Below are positions 7,333 through 15,098 of a DNA stretch of 36,598 bases, one piece after another; within the stretch, counting starts at the first letter, position 1; every line of letters starts with the position of its first letter. Made by a program: the position numbers and the translations under genes. Location of the stretch: contig NZ_DAIQNN010000029.1 of the NCBI RefSeq assembly GCF_036788415.1, positions 1-36,598 of the forward strand, in the 5' to 3' direction. The notes under the pieces are model-generated. The model was not told the DNA's origin. It searched no databases and saw only the letters and a program-made list of their open reading frames with translations. This DNA comes from Rubrimonas sp036788415 (GTDB lineage: Bacteria; Pseudomonadota; Alphaproteobacteria; Rhodobacterales; Rhodobacteraceae).

Positions 7333-8474
7333 GCCTTCCGCGCGCGCTGATCGCGACACAGTGCTTCCCGCCCCGGATCGGCGGCGTCGAGACCCTGATG
7401 GCCGAGTTCGCGCGCGCGCTGGGGCGGGCCGGCTGGGCGGTGGAAGTGCTCGCGGACGGGCCGGGGCCGGACGAGCGCTGGCCGGACGGCGCGACGGTGA
7501 CCCGTCGTCGCGGCTTCAAGCCGCTGCGGCGCTGGCTGAAGGCGCGGGCGCTGCGGGCCCGGCTCGCCGCCGTCGCGGCGGAGCGGGGGGCGGCGGGCGC
7601 TGCGCCCGCGCCGCTGCTGGTGGCCGACAGCTGGAAGAGCCTCGAACTGCTCGCTCCGGGCGCGGCGGAGCGGGCGGGGGCGCGGGTGCTGTGCCTCGCG
7701 CACGGGATGGAGATCCCGGCGCGCCCTTCCGCGCGCAAGGCGCGGCGGATGCGCTCGGCCTTCGCCAAGGCGACGGCTGTGGTCGCGAACTCGGCCTTCA
7801 CCGCGGCGCGGGTCGCGCCGCACGTTCCCTACCGCCGCGTCGAGGTCGTGGCGCCGGGGGTCGCGGCCCCGCCCGAGCCCGACGAGGCGGCGCGCGCGGC
7901 GCTCGCGGCGCTGGTCGGGGCGGGGCGCCCGCTGATCGCGACGCTCGCCCGGCTGGAGCCGCGCAAGGGCGTAGACATGACCCTGCGCGCGGTCGCCGTC
8001 CTCGCTGCGCGCCATCCCGGGCTGGTCTATGCGATCGCGGGCGACGGGCCCGACCTCGAGCGCCTGCGCGCGCTCGCCGCGGCGCTCGGAGTGGAGGCGC
8101 GCGCGCGGTTTCTCGGGCGGGTGGACGACGGGCTCAAGGCGGCGCTGTTGTCGGAGGCCGACCTGTTCTGCATGCCGGCGCGCCGCGAGGGCGACTCGGT
8201 CGAGGGCTTCGGCCTCGCCGTTCTCGAAGCCGGCTGGTTCGGGACGCCAGCGCTCGGCGGCGCGGGCGGGGGCATGACGGATGCGATCGAGGACGGCGAG
8301 ACCGGGCTGCTGTGCGACGGCTCGGATGCTGACGCCGTCGCGGACGCGCTGGGGCGGCTTCTCGACGACGCGAAGCTGCGCCGCCGGCTGGGCGCGGCGG
8401 CCCGCGGGCGCGCGCGGGCCTGCGGCTGGGACGCGACGCTGCCGCGATATCTCGCCTGCGTCGGACTCGGCTAG
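7329..8474 (+). CDS. Family 4 glycosyltransferase
   Basis: A 381-residue GT-B enzyme from a GTG start at 7329 that overlaps the preceding stop (GTGA). A long in-frame extension further upstream is antisense-like noise. Motifs are GGVETLMAEFARAL in the N-terminal acceptor domain (about 17-30), LARLEPRKGVD near 205 opening the donor domain, YAIAGDGPDLERLR, FLGRVDD, and the E-x7-E pair Glu292/Glu300 in EGFGLAVLEAG that contacts the nucleotide sugar. These are standard for GT4 mannosyl- or glucosyl-type transferases using NDP-sugars. It is the last gene of the trpG-trpD-glycosyltransferase chain. An AT-richer stretch of about 220 nt follows before the next gene, without a clear terminator. Confidence 0.88.
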   Translation: MSLPRALIATQCFPPRIGGVETLMAEFARALGRAGWAVEVLADGPGPDERWPDGATVTRRRGFKPLRRWLKARALRARLAAVAAERGAAGAAPAPLLVADSWKSLELLAPGAAERAGARVLCLAHGMEIPARPSARKARRMRSAFAKATAVVANSAFTAARVAPHVPYRRVEVVAPGVAAPPEPDEAARAALAALVGAGRPLIATLARLEPRKGVDMTLRAVAVLAARHPGLVYAIAGDGPDLERLRALAAALGVEARARFLGRVDDGLKAALLSEADLFCMPARREGDSVEGFGLAVLEAGWFGTPALGGAGGGMTDAIEDGETGLLCDGSDADAVADALGRLLDDAKLRRRLGAAARGRARACGWDATLPRYLACVGLG

Positions 8475-8696
8475 AGCGCAGATCGACGCGAGAGAAACCA
8501 TTCCTAACCCGTTACCTTTGTTTCTAAAGGGGAACTTTTGGTCAATTGTGGCCCCGAGGTCGGTCTGCGCTCAAGGGCGGGGGCGGGGATGCGTCGGCCG
8601 GGCCGGGGGCGCCGCGTCGCAGGGGGCCGGGGGCGATTGCCCTGCGACCTTCGATCTGCCAGCACTCGGTGGACCGCACCACCGGGAGACCCGCTC

Positions 8697-9779
8697 ATGA
8701 AACGTCGCGATTTCCTCCGCACCGCAGGCGCCGCCGCCGCCGGCGGAACGGCGCTCGCCGCCCCCGCCCTCGCCCAGTCCGCGGCCAAGGTCACTCTGGT
8801 CGGAGCGTTTCCGCGCGGCTTTCCCGGCGTCGGCGTCAACGCCGAGCGGCTCGCCGCGCGGCTGACGGCGCTGTCGGACGGCAAGCTGGAAGTGGCCTAT
8901 TTCGGCGGCGGCGAACTGGTGCCGCCCTTCGGCGTGTTCGACGCGGTCTCGAGCGGGGCGGCGCAGTTCGGCCACACCGCCTCCTACTACGCCGTCGGGC
9001 AGGTTCGCGCGACGATGTACTTCACGACCTTTCCCTATGCGCTGATGCAGGAGGAACTGTCGGGCTGGATCCATTACGGCGGCGGGCAGGCGCTGTGGGA
9101 CGAGGCCTATGCGCCCCATGGCGTGAAGCCGTTCTACGCCGGCGGGTCGGGCGCGCAGGCGGGCGGGTGGTTCCGCAAGCCGATCGCCAGCCTCGACGAT
9201 CTGCAGGGCCTCAAGATGCGCATCGGCGGGCTCGGCGGCGACGTGATGAAGAAGGTCGGCGTCTCGACCATCCTCACCCCGCCGGCCGAGATCTTCTCCT
9301 CGCTGCAATCGGGCGTGGTGGACGCCGCCGAATTCGTCGGGCCGTGGAACGACCTTGCGCTCGGGCTCTATCAGATCGCGCCCTATTACTACCTGCCGGC
9401 GTTCCACGAGCCGGGCGCGGCGCTGGAATGCATCGTCAATCTCGACTTCTACGAGAATCTCTCGCCATGGCTGAAAACGGTGGTCGCGACCGCCGCTTCG
9501 GCCACGGCGGACGAGACCTACGCCGATTTCCGGTATCACAACACGCGGGTGCTGAAGGACCTCGTCGGGCGCGGGGCCATCGTCTCGGCCTTCCCCGCCG
9601 ACGTGACGGCGGCGCTCGGCGCGGCGGCCAAGGAGGTGATCGCGGCCTATCCGCAGGGCGATCCGATGTGCGAGAAGATCCACCCGGTCTATTTCGACTA
9701 TGTGCGCGACTGCGCGGCCTATGGCGCGGCGGTCGAGGGACGCGCCTATGCCGAGCGCGCGGCGGTCTGGGGCGTCTGA
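8697..9779 (+). CDS. TRAP transporter solute-binding protein, TakP-like (Tat-exported)
   Basis: A 360-residue periplasmic binding protein of the DctP family. The N-terminus MKRRDFLRTAG is a twin-arginine signal followed by an Ala-rich core and an APALAQ cleavage region near residue 27. The mature part carries the TakP-subgroup stretch LKMRIGGLGGDVMKKVG, then AEIFSSLQSGVVDAAEFVGP, WNDLALGLYQIAPYYYLPAFHEPG. In TakP this region binds alpha-keto acids such as pyruvate through a cation, so an organic-acid ligand is likely. The ATG at 8697 has a GGGAG site about 10 nt upstream. No DctQ or DctM membrane subunit lies on either side, so it is an orphan here. The upstream 222 nt (8475-8696) include an AT-rich patch around 8505-8550 that may be its promoter. 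Confidence 0.85.
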   Translation: MKRRDFLRTAGAAAAGGTALAAPALAQSAAKVTLVGAFPRGFPGVGVNAERLAARLTALSDGKLEVAYFGGGELVPPFGVFDAVSSGAAQFGHTASYYAVGQVRATMYFTTFPYALMQEELSGWIHYGGGQALWDEAYAPHGVKPFYAGGSGAQAGGWFRKPIASLDDLQGLKMRIGGLGGDVMKKVGVSTILTPPAEIFSSLQSGVVDAAEFVGPWNDLALGLYQIAPYYYLPAFHEPGAALECIVNLDFYENLSPWLKTVVATAASATADETYADFRYHNTRVLKDLVGRGAIVSAFPADVTAALGAAAKEVIAAYPQGDPMCEKIHPVYFDYVRDCAAYGAAVEGRAYAERAAVWGV

Positions 9780-9861
9780 CGCCACAAATCCGCCGCTTCG
9801 CCGGCTATGGTGCGACGTGATGAGCGCCCTGCGCGCGCCGCACCGCATCTTGGAGACGACC

Positions 9862-10242
9862 ATGCCCGCCCGCCGCGCCCGTTCAGCGCTTAGCCCGCCG
9901 CTCGCCGCGATCGCCCTCCTCGCGACGGCGGGCCTGGGTTTCGGCGCGGCGCTTTCGGCTTCGGCCGAGGAGGGATGGTTCGTCACCGCCGCCGGCGCGC
10001 GGATCGAGACGCCGGCGCTGGCGAAGCTCGACTGCGCGGCGATGCGCGCGGTGCTCGACGCGATTGACGCGAGCGGATATCGCGCCGGCGCGCCGGAACC
10101 TCATGACGCGGCCGACGCGGCGCTGTTCGAGTACGAGAACCGCCTCTCCGCCGGCTACTACGCCGACTGCGTGCGCGCCCATGCCGAGGACGCCGCGCCG
10201 CAGGCCGCCTTCGCCGCCGGCTACGAGACGGCGGGGCAATGA
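9862..10242 (+). CDS. Small secreted protein of unknown function
   Basis: A 126-residue protein with an N-terminal signal peptide: basic MPARRAR, a hydrophobic Ala/Leu core, and a likely SASA-EEG cleavage near residue 36. The mature part is about 90 residues, acidic, and carries two Cys separated by about 50 residues (LDCAAM and YADCVR), which could form a periplasmic disulfide. I chose the ATG at 9862 because GGAG lies 6 nt upstream and the signal peptide then starts at the first residue. An earlier in-frame ATG at 9820 lacks a ribosome site. Its stop overlaps the lspA start (ATGATG at 10239), so the two are translationally coupled. I do not recognise a domain. Confidence 0.6.
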   Translation: MPARRARSALSPPLAAIALLATAGLGFGAALSASAEEGWFVTAAGARIETPALAKLDCAAMRAVLDAIDASGYRAGAPEPHDAADAALFEYENRLSAGYYADCVRAHAEDAAPQAAFAAGYETAGQ

Positions 10243-10742
10243 TGCGCGGGCCGGCGTTGACGCTCTGGACCGCCGTCGCGGTTCTGCTCGCGGACCGGCT
10301 GAGCAAATGGGCGGTGGTGGAGGCGATGGGCCTGCGCGAGCGGCTCGCCATCGACGTCGCGCCGGGTTTCGTCTCGCTGAGGATGGCGTGGAACCGCGGG
10401 GTGAATTTCGGCCTGTTCGCCGACGACGCGCCGGCCCTGCGCTTCGGCCTCGCCGGGCTCGCGGTCGCGATCAGCGCGGTGGTGGCGATCTGGGCGCTGC
10501 GCCGGCGCGAGCGGCTGTTCGGCTTCGGCGCGGGGATGCTGATCGGCGGCGCGCTCGGCAACGCATGGGACCGGGTGGCCTATGGCGCGGTCGCCGACTT
10601 CCTCAACGTGACCTGCTGCGGGATCGACAACCCCTACGCCTTCAACATCGCAGACGTCGCGATCTTCGCCGGCGCGTTCGCGCTGATCCTGGCCCCGGCG
10701 CCGGGAGAGGCGTCCGATCCCGCCGCGGAGCCCCGACGCTGA
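10239..10742 (+). CDS. lspA: Lipoprotein signal peptidase (signal peptidase II)
   Basis: A 167-residue inner-membrane aspartyl protease that removes the signal peptide of diacylglyceryl-modified prolipoproteins. Four hydrophobic helices are visible. Conserved blocks are the N-terminal ADRLSKW, WNRGVNFGLF (51-60), GGALGNAWDR (103-112), and the catalytic Asp pair D120 (GAVADFL) and D139 (FNIADV), 19 residues apart as in characterised LspA. ATGs at 10239 and 10242 are in frame and either may start it. It overlaps the preceding secreted-protein gene and is followed, after 80 nt holding a strong hairpin, by a lipoprotein gene. Confidence 0.95.
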   Translation: MMRGPALTLWTAVAVLLADRLSKWAVVEAMGLRERLAIDVAPGFVSLRMAWNRGVNFGLFADDAPALRFGLAGLAVAISAVVAIWALRRRERLFGFGAGMLIGGALGNAWDRVAYGAVADFLNVTCCGIDNPYAFNIADVAIFAGAFALILAPAPGEASDPAAEPRR

Positions 10743-10748
10743 TCGCCG

Positions 10749-10777
10749 GCGCGCGGCCCGTTGCCGGGCCCGCGCGC
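10749..10777 (+). repeat. Strong GC hairpin between lspA and the BamF-like gene
   Basis: The arms GCGCGCGGCCCG (10749-10760) and CGGGCCCGCGCGC (10765-10777) pair across a TTGC tetraloop with one bulged C, giving about 12 G-C pairs. No T run follows, so it is not a classical terminator. It lies 7 nt after the lspA stop and about 45 nt before the next start. It may stabilise the upstream mRNA or reduce expression of the downstream gene. Confidence 0.5.
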
Positions 10778-10822
10778 TTCGTGCGACAAGCCCGGGTCAG
10801 GCGATCTCGCAAGGAGCTTTCG

Positions 10823-11419
10823 ATGCGCTCAAGGCCCTATCTCGGCGCGGCCCTCGCCGCAGCGGTCGCGACGGCGTCGGGATGCACGGTCGGCTCGGCC
10901 GACGGGCTGGGGTTGCGGCCGGCGCCGCCCGACGAATTCCTGGTGGTCGAGCGCCGCCCGCTGGAGCGGCCCTCCAATATGATGTCGCTGCCGTTGCCGC
11001 GCCCCGGGGCGCGCAGCCCGCTCGAGCCCGACCCGCAGCGCGACGCGCAGGCCGCCCTCGCCGGGCCGGTCGCCGCCGCCACGGACGGGACAGCCCCGGT
11101 CGGGGCCGCGCGGGAGGGGGCCGCGCCGGAGGGTGCCGCGCGCGCCGACGCGCCGCCGGCGACGCCTGCGCAGCAAAGCGCCGCCGAGCAGGCGCTGGTC
11201 GCCGGCGCCGGACCCGCCGATCCGGCGATCCGCGAGACGCTGGCGCAGGAGGTCTTCGTGCCTGAGCGGCGGTTCGGCCTCGACAGTCTGTTCGGCGTGA
11301 AGATCGTGCAGGACCCGCGCGACGAGGCCCGGCGCGTCCAGCCGACGCCCGAATCCGAGCGGCTGCTGACCGAAGGCCTGCCCGCGCCCGTCCGCCCGCC
11401 CGAGCCGCCGGCGGAGTGA
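10823..11419 (+). CDS. DUF3035 lipoprotein, BamF-like
   Basis: A 198-residue lipoprotein. The signal peptide ends in TASG-C (Cys21), a lipobox for LspA, which is encoded just upstream. The mature start VGSADGLGLRPAPPDEFLVV carries the family core P-P-D-E-F-x-V, followed by RPLE-P and LPLPRPG. The middle is Ala/Pro-rich and low complexity, and the C-terminus has D-PR-EA-R. This pattern is DUF3035, described in alphaproteobacteria as BamF, an accessory lipoprotein of the outer-membrane beta-barrel assembly complex. An AAGGAG site precedes the ATG at 10823. The gene faces pdxY tail-to-tail with an 8-nt gap. Confidence 0.8.
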   Translation: MRSRPYLGAALAAAVATASGCTVGSADGLGLRPAPPDEFLVVERRPLERPSNMMSLPLPRPGARSPLEPDPQRDAQAALAGPVAAATDGTAPVGAAREGAAPEGAARADAPPATPAQQSAAEQALVAGAGPADPAIRETLAQEVFVPERRFGLDSLFGVKIVQDPRDEARRVQPTPESERLLTEGLPAPVRPPEPPAE

Positions 11420-11427
11420 TCCCCGCG

Positions 11428-12264
11428 TCAGCCGACGCGGCGCAGTTGCGCCGCGCGCTCGGGCGACAGCCAGCGCGCCTGCGCCGCGACGATGGGCAGG
11501 AAAGCGGCGCCGGCGCGCGCCGCCTCGGCCACGACGGCGCCGACCGAGGCCGCCGCGCGCGCCGCCGCCTCGGCGGACGCCGCCCCGTCGAGCAGATGCG
11601 CCAGCAGCAGCGCCGAACACATGTCGCCCGCGCCCGCCGCGCGGTGGGGGACGAGCGGCGTCTCGGCAAGCCACGCGCCCGCGCCGTCGACCGCGAGCAC
11701 CCCGGTCGCGCCGGGGGAGGCGGGGGCGCTGGTGACGAACACGGTCGCAGGCCCCATCGCGCGCAGCGCCTGCGCGGCGGCGACGCATCCCTCGAGCGTC
11801 GCGACGTCGCGCCCGGTCAGCCATCCCAGCTCGAAACGGTTCGGCGCCGCGACCTGCGCGATTTTCAGCCCGCGCGCGAGATACGCCTCGCCCACCGCCT
11901 CGGGCAGATAGAGCCCCGGCCCGTCGTCGCCGAGCACAGGATCGAGAAAGCGCAGCGCCGGCGCCGCGCAGGCCTCGGCGAGGTCGAAGGCGACCGACGC
12001 GGCCTCCGCCGAGCCGAGATAGCCCAGCAGAACCGCCGCGACCTGCGCCAGCCCGCCATGCGCCCGCACCCCTTCGCCGAGCGCCGAGATCTCGGCGGCG
12101 GGAAGGCGTCGGCCCCGCATGCCGGGCGTCGCGGCATGGGCGCTCAGCAGCGTCGTGGGAAGCGCCCAGACGTCGAAACCCAGCCGCTGCAGCGGAAACG
12201 TCGCCGCCTGCGCGCCGACGCTTCCCCAGACCACCTGCGACTGGATCGACAGAACCGCCGGCAT
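11428..12264 (-). CDS. pdxY: Pyridoxal kinase
   Basis: A 278-residue ribokinase-fold enzyme that phosphorylates pyridoxal in the B6 salvage pathway. The N-terminal SIQSQVVWGSVGAQAATFPLQ and the following WALPTTLLSAH segment are typical of PdxK/PdxY. The domain ends in the ATP/catalytic-base motif AAGAGDMCSALLLA, with D as the base. I chose the ATG at 12264 because GGAAGGGG lies 6-13 nt upstream and the protein begins directly before the substrate strand. The open frame extends far upstream without support. It is divergent from ychF across 135 nt. Confidence 0.88.
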   Translation of the reverse strand: MPAVLSIQSQVVWGSVGAQAATFPLQRLGFDVWALPTTLLSAHAATPGMRGRRLPAAEISALGEGVRAHGGLAQVAAVLLGYLGSAEAASVAFDLAEACAAPALRFLDPVLGDDGPGLYLPEAVGEAYLARGLKIAQVAAPNRFELGWLTGRDVATLEGCVAAAQALRAMGPATVFVTSAPASPGATGVLAVDGAGAWLAETPLVPHRAAGAGDMCSALLLAHLLDGAASAEAAARAAASVGAVVAEAARAGAAFLPIVAAQARWLSPERAAQLRRVG

Positions 12265-12399
12265 CGCCCGCCCCTTCCGTTGCGCTGGAGGCTCTATCCA
12301 CCGAGGGGACGCGGCCTGCAAGGCGGCGCGGCGTTTGACAATCGCCGCGCCTGAGGCCAAGCAGCGCTGCGGCGCGTCAAGGCTGCGGGGGAGCGCGGG

Positions 12400-13497
12400 A
12401 TGGGGTTCAGATGCGGCATCGTCGGGCTGCCCAATGTCGGCAAGTCCACGCTGTTCAATGCGCTGACGCGCACAGCCGCCGCGCAGGCGGCGAATTTTCC
12501 CTTCTGCACCATCGAGCCGAACATCGGCGAAGTATCGGTGCCCGATCCGCGTCTGGAGACGCTCGCGAAGCTCGCCGGCAGCAAGGCGATCATTCCGACG
12601 CGGCTGACCTTCGTCGACATCGCGGGGCTCGTGAAAGGCGCCTCGCGCGGCGAGGGCCTCGGCAACCAGTTCCTCGCCAACATCCGCGAAGTCGATGCGG
12701 TCGCCCATGTGCTGCGCTGCTTCGAGGATGACGACGTCACCCATGTCGAGGGCCGCGTGGACCCGATCGCCGACGCCGAGACCATCGAGACCGAGCTGAT
12801 GCTCGCCGATCTCGACAGCGTCGACCGCCGGCTCGCCAATCTCGCGCGCAAGCTGCGCGGCGGCGACAAGGAGGCCGCCCAGCAGGACCGGCTGCTTCGG
12901 CTCGCCAAGGTCGAGCTCGACGCGGGGCGGCCCGCCCGGCGCGCGAAGGTCGACGCCGAGGATGCGGTCATGTGGGCGACGCTTGGGCTGCTGACCGCCA
13001 AGCCCGTGCTCTATGTCTGCAATGTCGAGGAGGCGTCGGCGGCGACCGGGAACGCGCAATCGGCCAAGGTCGCCGCGATGGCCGAGGCCGAAGGCGCCGC
13101 CTGCGTCGTCATCTCGGCGGCCATCGAGGAGGAGATCGCGCAGCTCGACGACGCCGAGCGCGCGGAGTTCCTCGCCGAGCTCGGGCTGGCCGAGGCCGGG
13201 CTCGACCGGCTGATCCGCGCCGGCTACGACCTGCTGCATCTGGTGACCTATTTCACCGTCGGCCCGAAAGAGGCGCGCGCCTGGACCATCGAACGCGGCA
13301 CAAGGGCGCCGCAGGCCGCGGGGGTGATCCATGGCGATTTCGAGCGCGGCTTCATCCGCGCCGAGACCATCGCCTATGAAGACTATGTCGCTGGCGGGGG
13401 CGAGCAGGGCGCGAAGGAGGCGGGCAAGTTCCGCCTCGAGGGCAAGGAGTATGTGGTGCAGGACGGCGACGTGCTGCATTTCCGTTTCAACACGTGA
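12400..13497 (+). CDS. ychF: Ribosome-binding ATPase YchF (Obg family)
   Basis: A 365-residue protein of the TRAFAC/Obg group. The P-loop GLPNVGKST lies at residues 9-17, with switch FPFCTIEPNIG and the G3 segment FVDIAGLVKGAS. The NVEE motif near 205 replaces the guanine-specifying NKxD, which explains why the family prefers ATP. A coiled-coil middle region and a C-terminal TGS domain (GPKEARAWTI near 288, ending GDVLHFRFNT) complete the normal architecture. It binds the ribosome and is linked to translation and oxidative-stress responses. It is a standalone gene here. Confidence 0.96.
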   Translation: MGFRCGIVGLPNVGKSTLFNALTRTAAAQAANFPFCTIEPNIGEVSVPDPRLETLAKLAGSKAIIPTRLTFVDIAGLVKGASRGEGLGNQFLANIREVDAVAHVLRCFEDDDVTHVEGRVDPIADAETIETELMLADLDSVDRRLANLARKLRGGDKEAAQQDRLLRLAKVELDAGRPARRAKVDAEDAVMWATLGLLTAKPVLYVCNVEEASAATGNAQSAKVAAMAEAEGAACVVISAAIEEEIAQLDDAERAEFLAELGLAEAGLDRLIRAGYDLLHLVTYFTVGPKEARAWTIERGTRAPQAAGVIHGDFERGFIRAETIAYEDYVAGGGEQGAKEAGKFRLEGKEYVVQDGDVLHFRFNT

Positions 13498-13522
13498 CGT
13501 ATTCTCGGGTTTTTGTGGCGCG

Positions 13523-13539
13523 ACGCCGCGGCGCGGCGT
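13523..13539 (+). repeat. Perfect 7-bp inverted repeat in the ychF-SDR gap
   Basis: ACGCCGC (13523-13529) and GCGGCGT (13533-13539) form a perfect stem around GGC. A T5 run lies about 9 nt before it rather than after it, so it is not a normal terminator for ychF. It could be an operator or mRNA structure upstream of the SDR gene's GTG start. Confidence 0.3.
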
Positions 13540-13571
13540 AGGACTCGGGCGTCCGCCGAGGAGCGACGCCC

Positions 13572-15098
13572 GTGACCGACGCCGCCGCCATCCGATCCCC
13601 CGCCCCCGTGCTCGTCTTCGGCGCGAGCGGCTATGTGGGCCGCCATCTCGTTCCGCGCCTGCTGGCCGAGGGCCATCGCGTGCGCGCGGCGGCGCGGCGG
13701 CTGCGGGCGCTGGAGGCCGAGGGATGGTCGGGCGCGGAGCTGGCGCGCGCCGACGCGCTCAAGCCCGAGACGCTGCGCGCGGCGCTCGAAGAGGTCGAGG
13801 TCGCCTATTACCTCGTCCATTCGATGGGGGCGGGGCCGGATTTCCCGGCGCTCGACCGCGAGGCGGCGCGGAACTTCGCCGAGGCCGCCGCCGCCTGCGG
13901 CGTCAAGCGCATCCTCTATCTGGGCGGGCTGTCGCCGCCCGACGCGGACAGCGCGCATCTGGTGTCGCGTCGCGAGACGGGCGAGATCCTGCGCGAAGGC
14001 GCGGTCCCGGTCACCGAGTTGCGGGCGGGGATCATCGTCGGCCCCGGCTCGGCGGCCTTCGAGGTGATGCGCGATCTGGTGGCGCATCTGCCGATCATGG
14101 TGTCGCCGCGCTGGATCCGCTCGAAATCGCCGCCCATCGCGCTCGACGACCTGCTCGGCTATATGATGGCGCTCCCCTGGATCCCCGAGGCCGCCGGCGA
14201 AGTGCTCGACGCGGCGGGCCCCGAGTCGCTCAGCTATGACGACATGATGCGCCGGCTCGCGCGGCTGCTGGGCAAGCCGCCGCGCATCATCATTCCCGTT
14301 CCCGTCCTCACGCCGAAGATGTCGGCCTACTGGATGGAGCTGGTGACCTCGGTTCCCGCCAATGTCGGCCGGGCGCTGATCATGGGGCTCAAGCATGATT
14401 TCAGCGCCGACGACCGCCGCCTGCGCGAACTCGCGCCGCGCCCGTTGATGGATTTCGACGCGGCGGTGGCCAAGGTGTTCGAGGACGAGCAGAAGATCAC
14501 CGTCACCGACCGCTGGCGCGAAGGGGCGTTCGAACTGCGGGGGGGCCGCCACGATGTGAGCTTTTACGGCGTGGCGCTGATGCGGACTGCTAAGGCCGAC
14601 GCCCCGCCCGAGGCGCTGTGGGCGGCGCTGGAGGAGTTCGGGTCGCAGAGCCGGGGCTATCTCCACATGAACTGGGTCTGGGATTTCCGCGCCTGGATCG
14701 ACCGTCGCTTCGGCGGAGCGACCGCGGCGCGCAGGCCCGACGGCCAACCGCCCCGCGTCGGCGACCGCTTCGATTTCTGGCGGGTTCTGGCCGTGGAGAA
14801 GCCGAAACGGCTGACGCTCTATTCGCTGCTCAAGGCGCCCGGCGCGGGCGGGTTCGAGCTCGAAGTCGAGCCCGATGGGGCGGGGTCGCGGCTGGCGGCC
14901 ACCATCCATTGGCACCCTGAAGCGTTCAAGGGGCTGTTCTACTGGTTCCTGCTGTGGCCGCCGCACGCCTTCGTGCTGTCCGGCATGGCGCGGGCGGTCG
15001 CGCGGCGGGCCGAGGAGATCGCGCGCGAGAGCCGGGGCGCCGCAGCGCCCCGGCCCGGTCAGAACGCTTCGGCGAGTTCGGCGGCGGCGTCGCCGTAA
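13572..15098 (+). CDS. SDR-type NAD(P)-binding protein with C-terminal DUF2867 domain
   Basis: A 508-residue two-domain protein. Residues about 12-330 are an atypical short-chain dehydrogenase fold opening with VFGASGYVGRHLVPRLL (dinucleotide motif G-x2-G-x2-G) and including AYYLVHSMGAG and RILYLGGL. Residues about 345-490 match DUF2867, with the conserved WVWDFRAWIDRRFGG, VGDRFDFWRV and WHPEAFKGLFYWFLLWPPH. The same domain pair occurs in predicted nucleotide-sugar-epimerase-like proteins; the substrate is unknown. It starts with GTG at 13572 after GAGGAG. Its last 13 codons run antisense through the 3' end of rpoH2 (15059-15098). Confidence 0.82.
   Translation: MTDAAAIRSPAPVLVFGASGYVGRHLVPRLLAEGHRVRAAARRLRALEAEGWSGAELARADALKPETLRAALEEVEVAYYLVHSMGAGPDFPALDREAARNFAEAAAACGVKRILYLGGLSPPDADSAHLVSRRETGEILREGAVPVTELRAGIIVGPGSAAFEVMRDLVAHLPIMVSPRWIRSKSPPIALDDLLGYMMALPWIPEAAGEVLDAAGPESLSYDDMMRRLARLLGKPPRIIIPVPVLTPKMSAYWMELVTSVPANVGRALIMGLKHDFSADDRRLRELAPRPLMDFDAAVAKVFEDEQKITVTDRWREGAFELRGGRHDVSFYGVALMRTAKADAPPEALWAALEEFGSQSRGYLHMNWVWDFRAWIDRRFGGATAARRPDGQPPRVGDRFDFWRVLAVEKPKRLTLYSLLKAPGAGGFELEVEPDGAGSRLAATIHWHPEAFKGLFYWFLLWPPHAFVLSGMARAVARRAEEIARESRGAAAPRPGQNASASSAAASP

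Noticed and set aside
12265..13479. Upstream extension of the pdxY frame to 13479
   Set aside because: It lies antisense inside ychF; the pyridoxal-kinase N-terminus begins exactly at the ATG at 12264 with a ribosome site.
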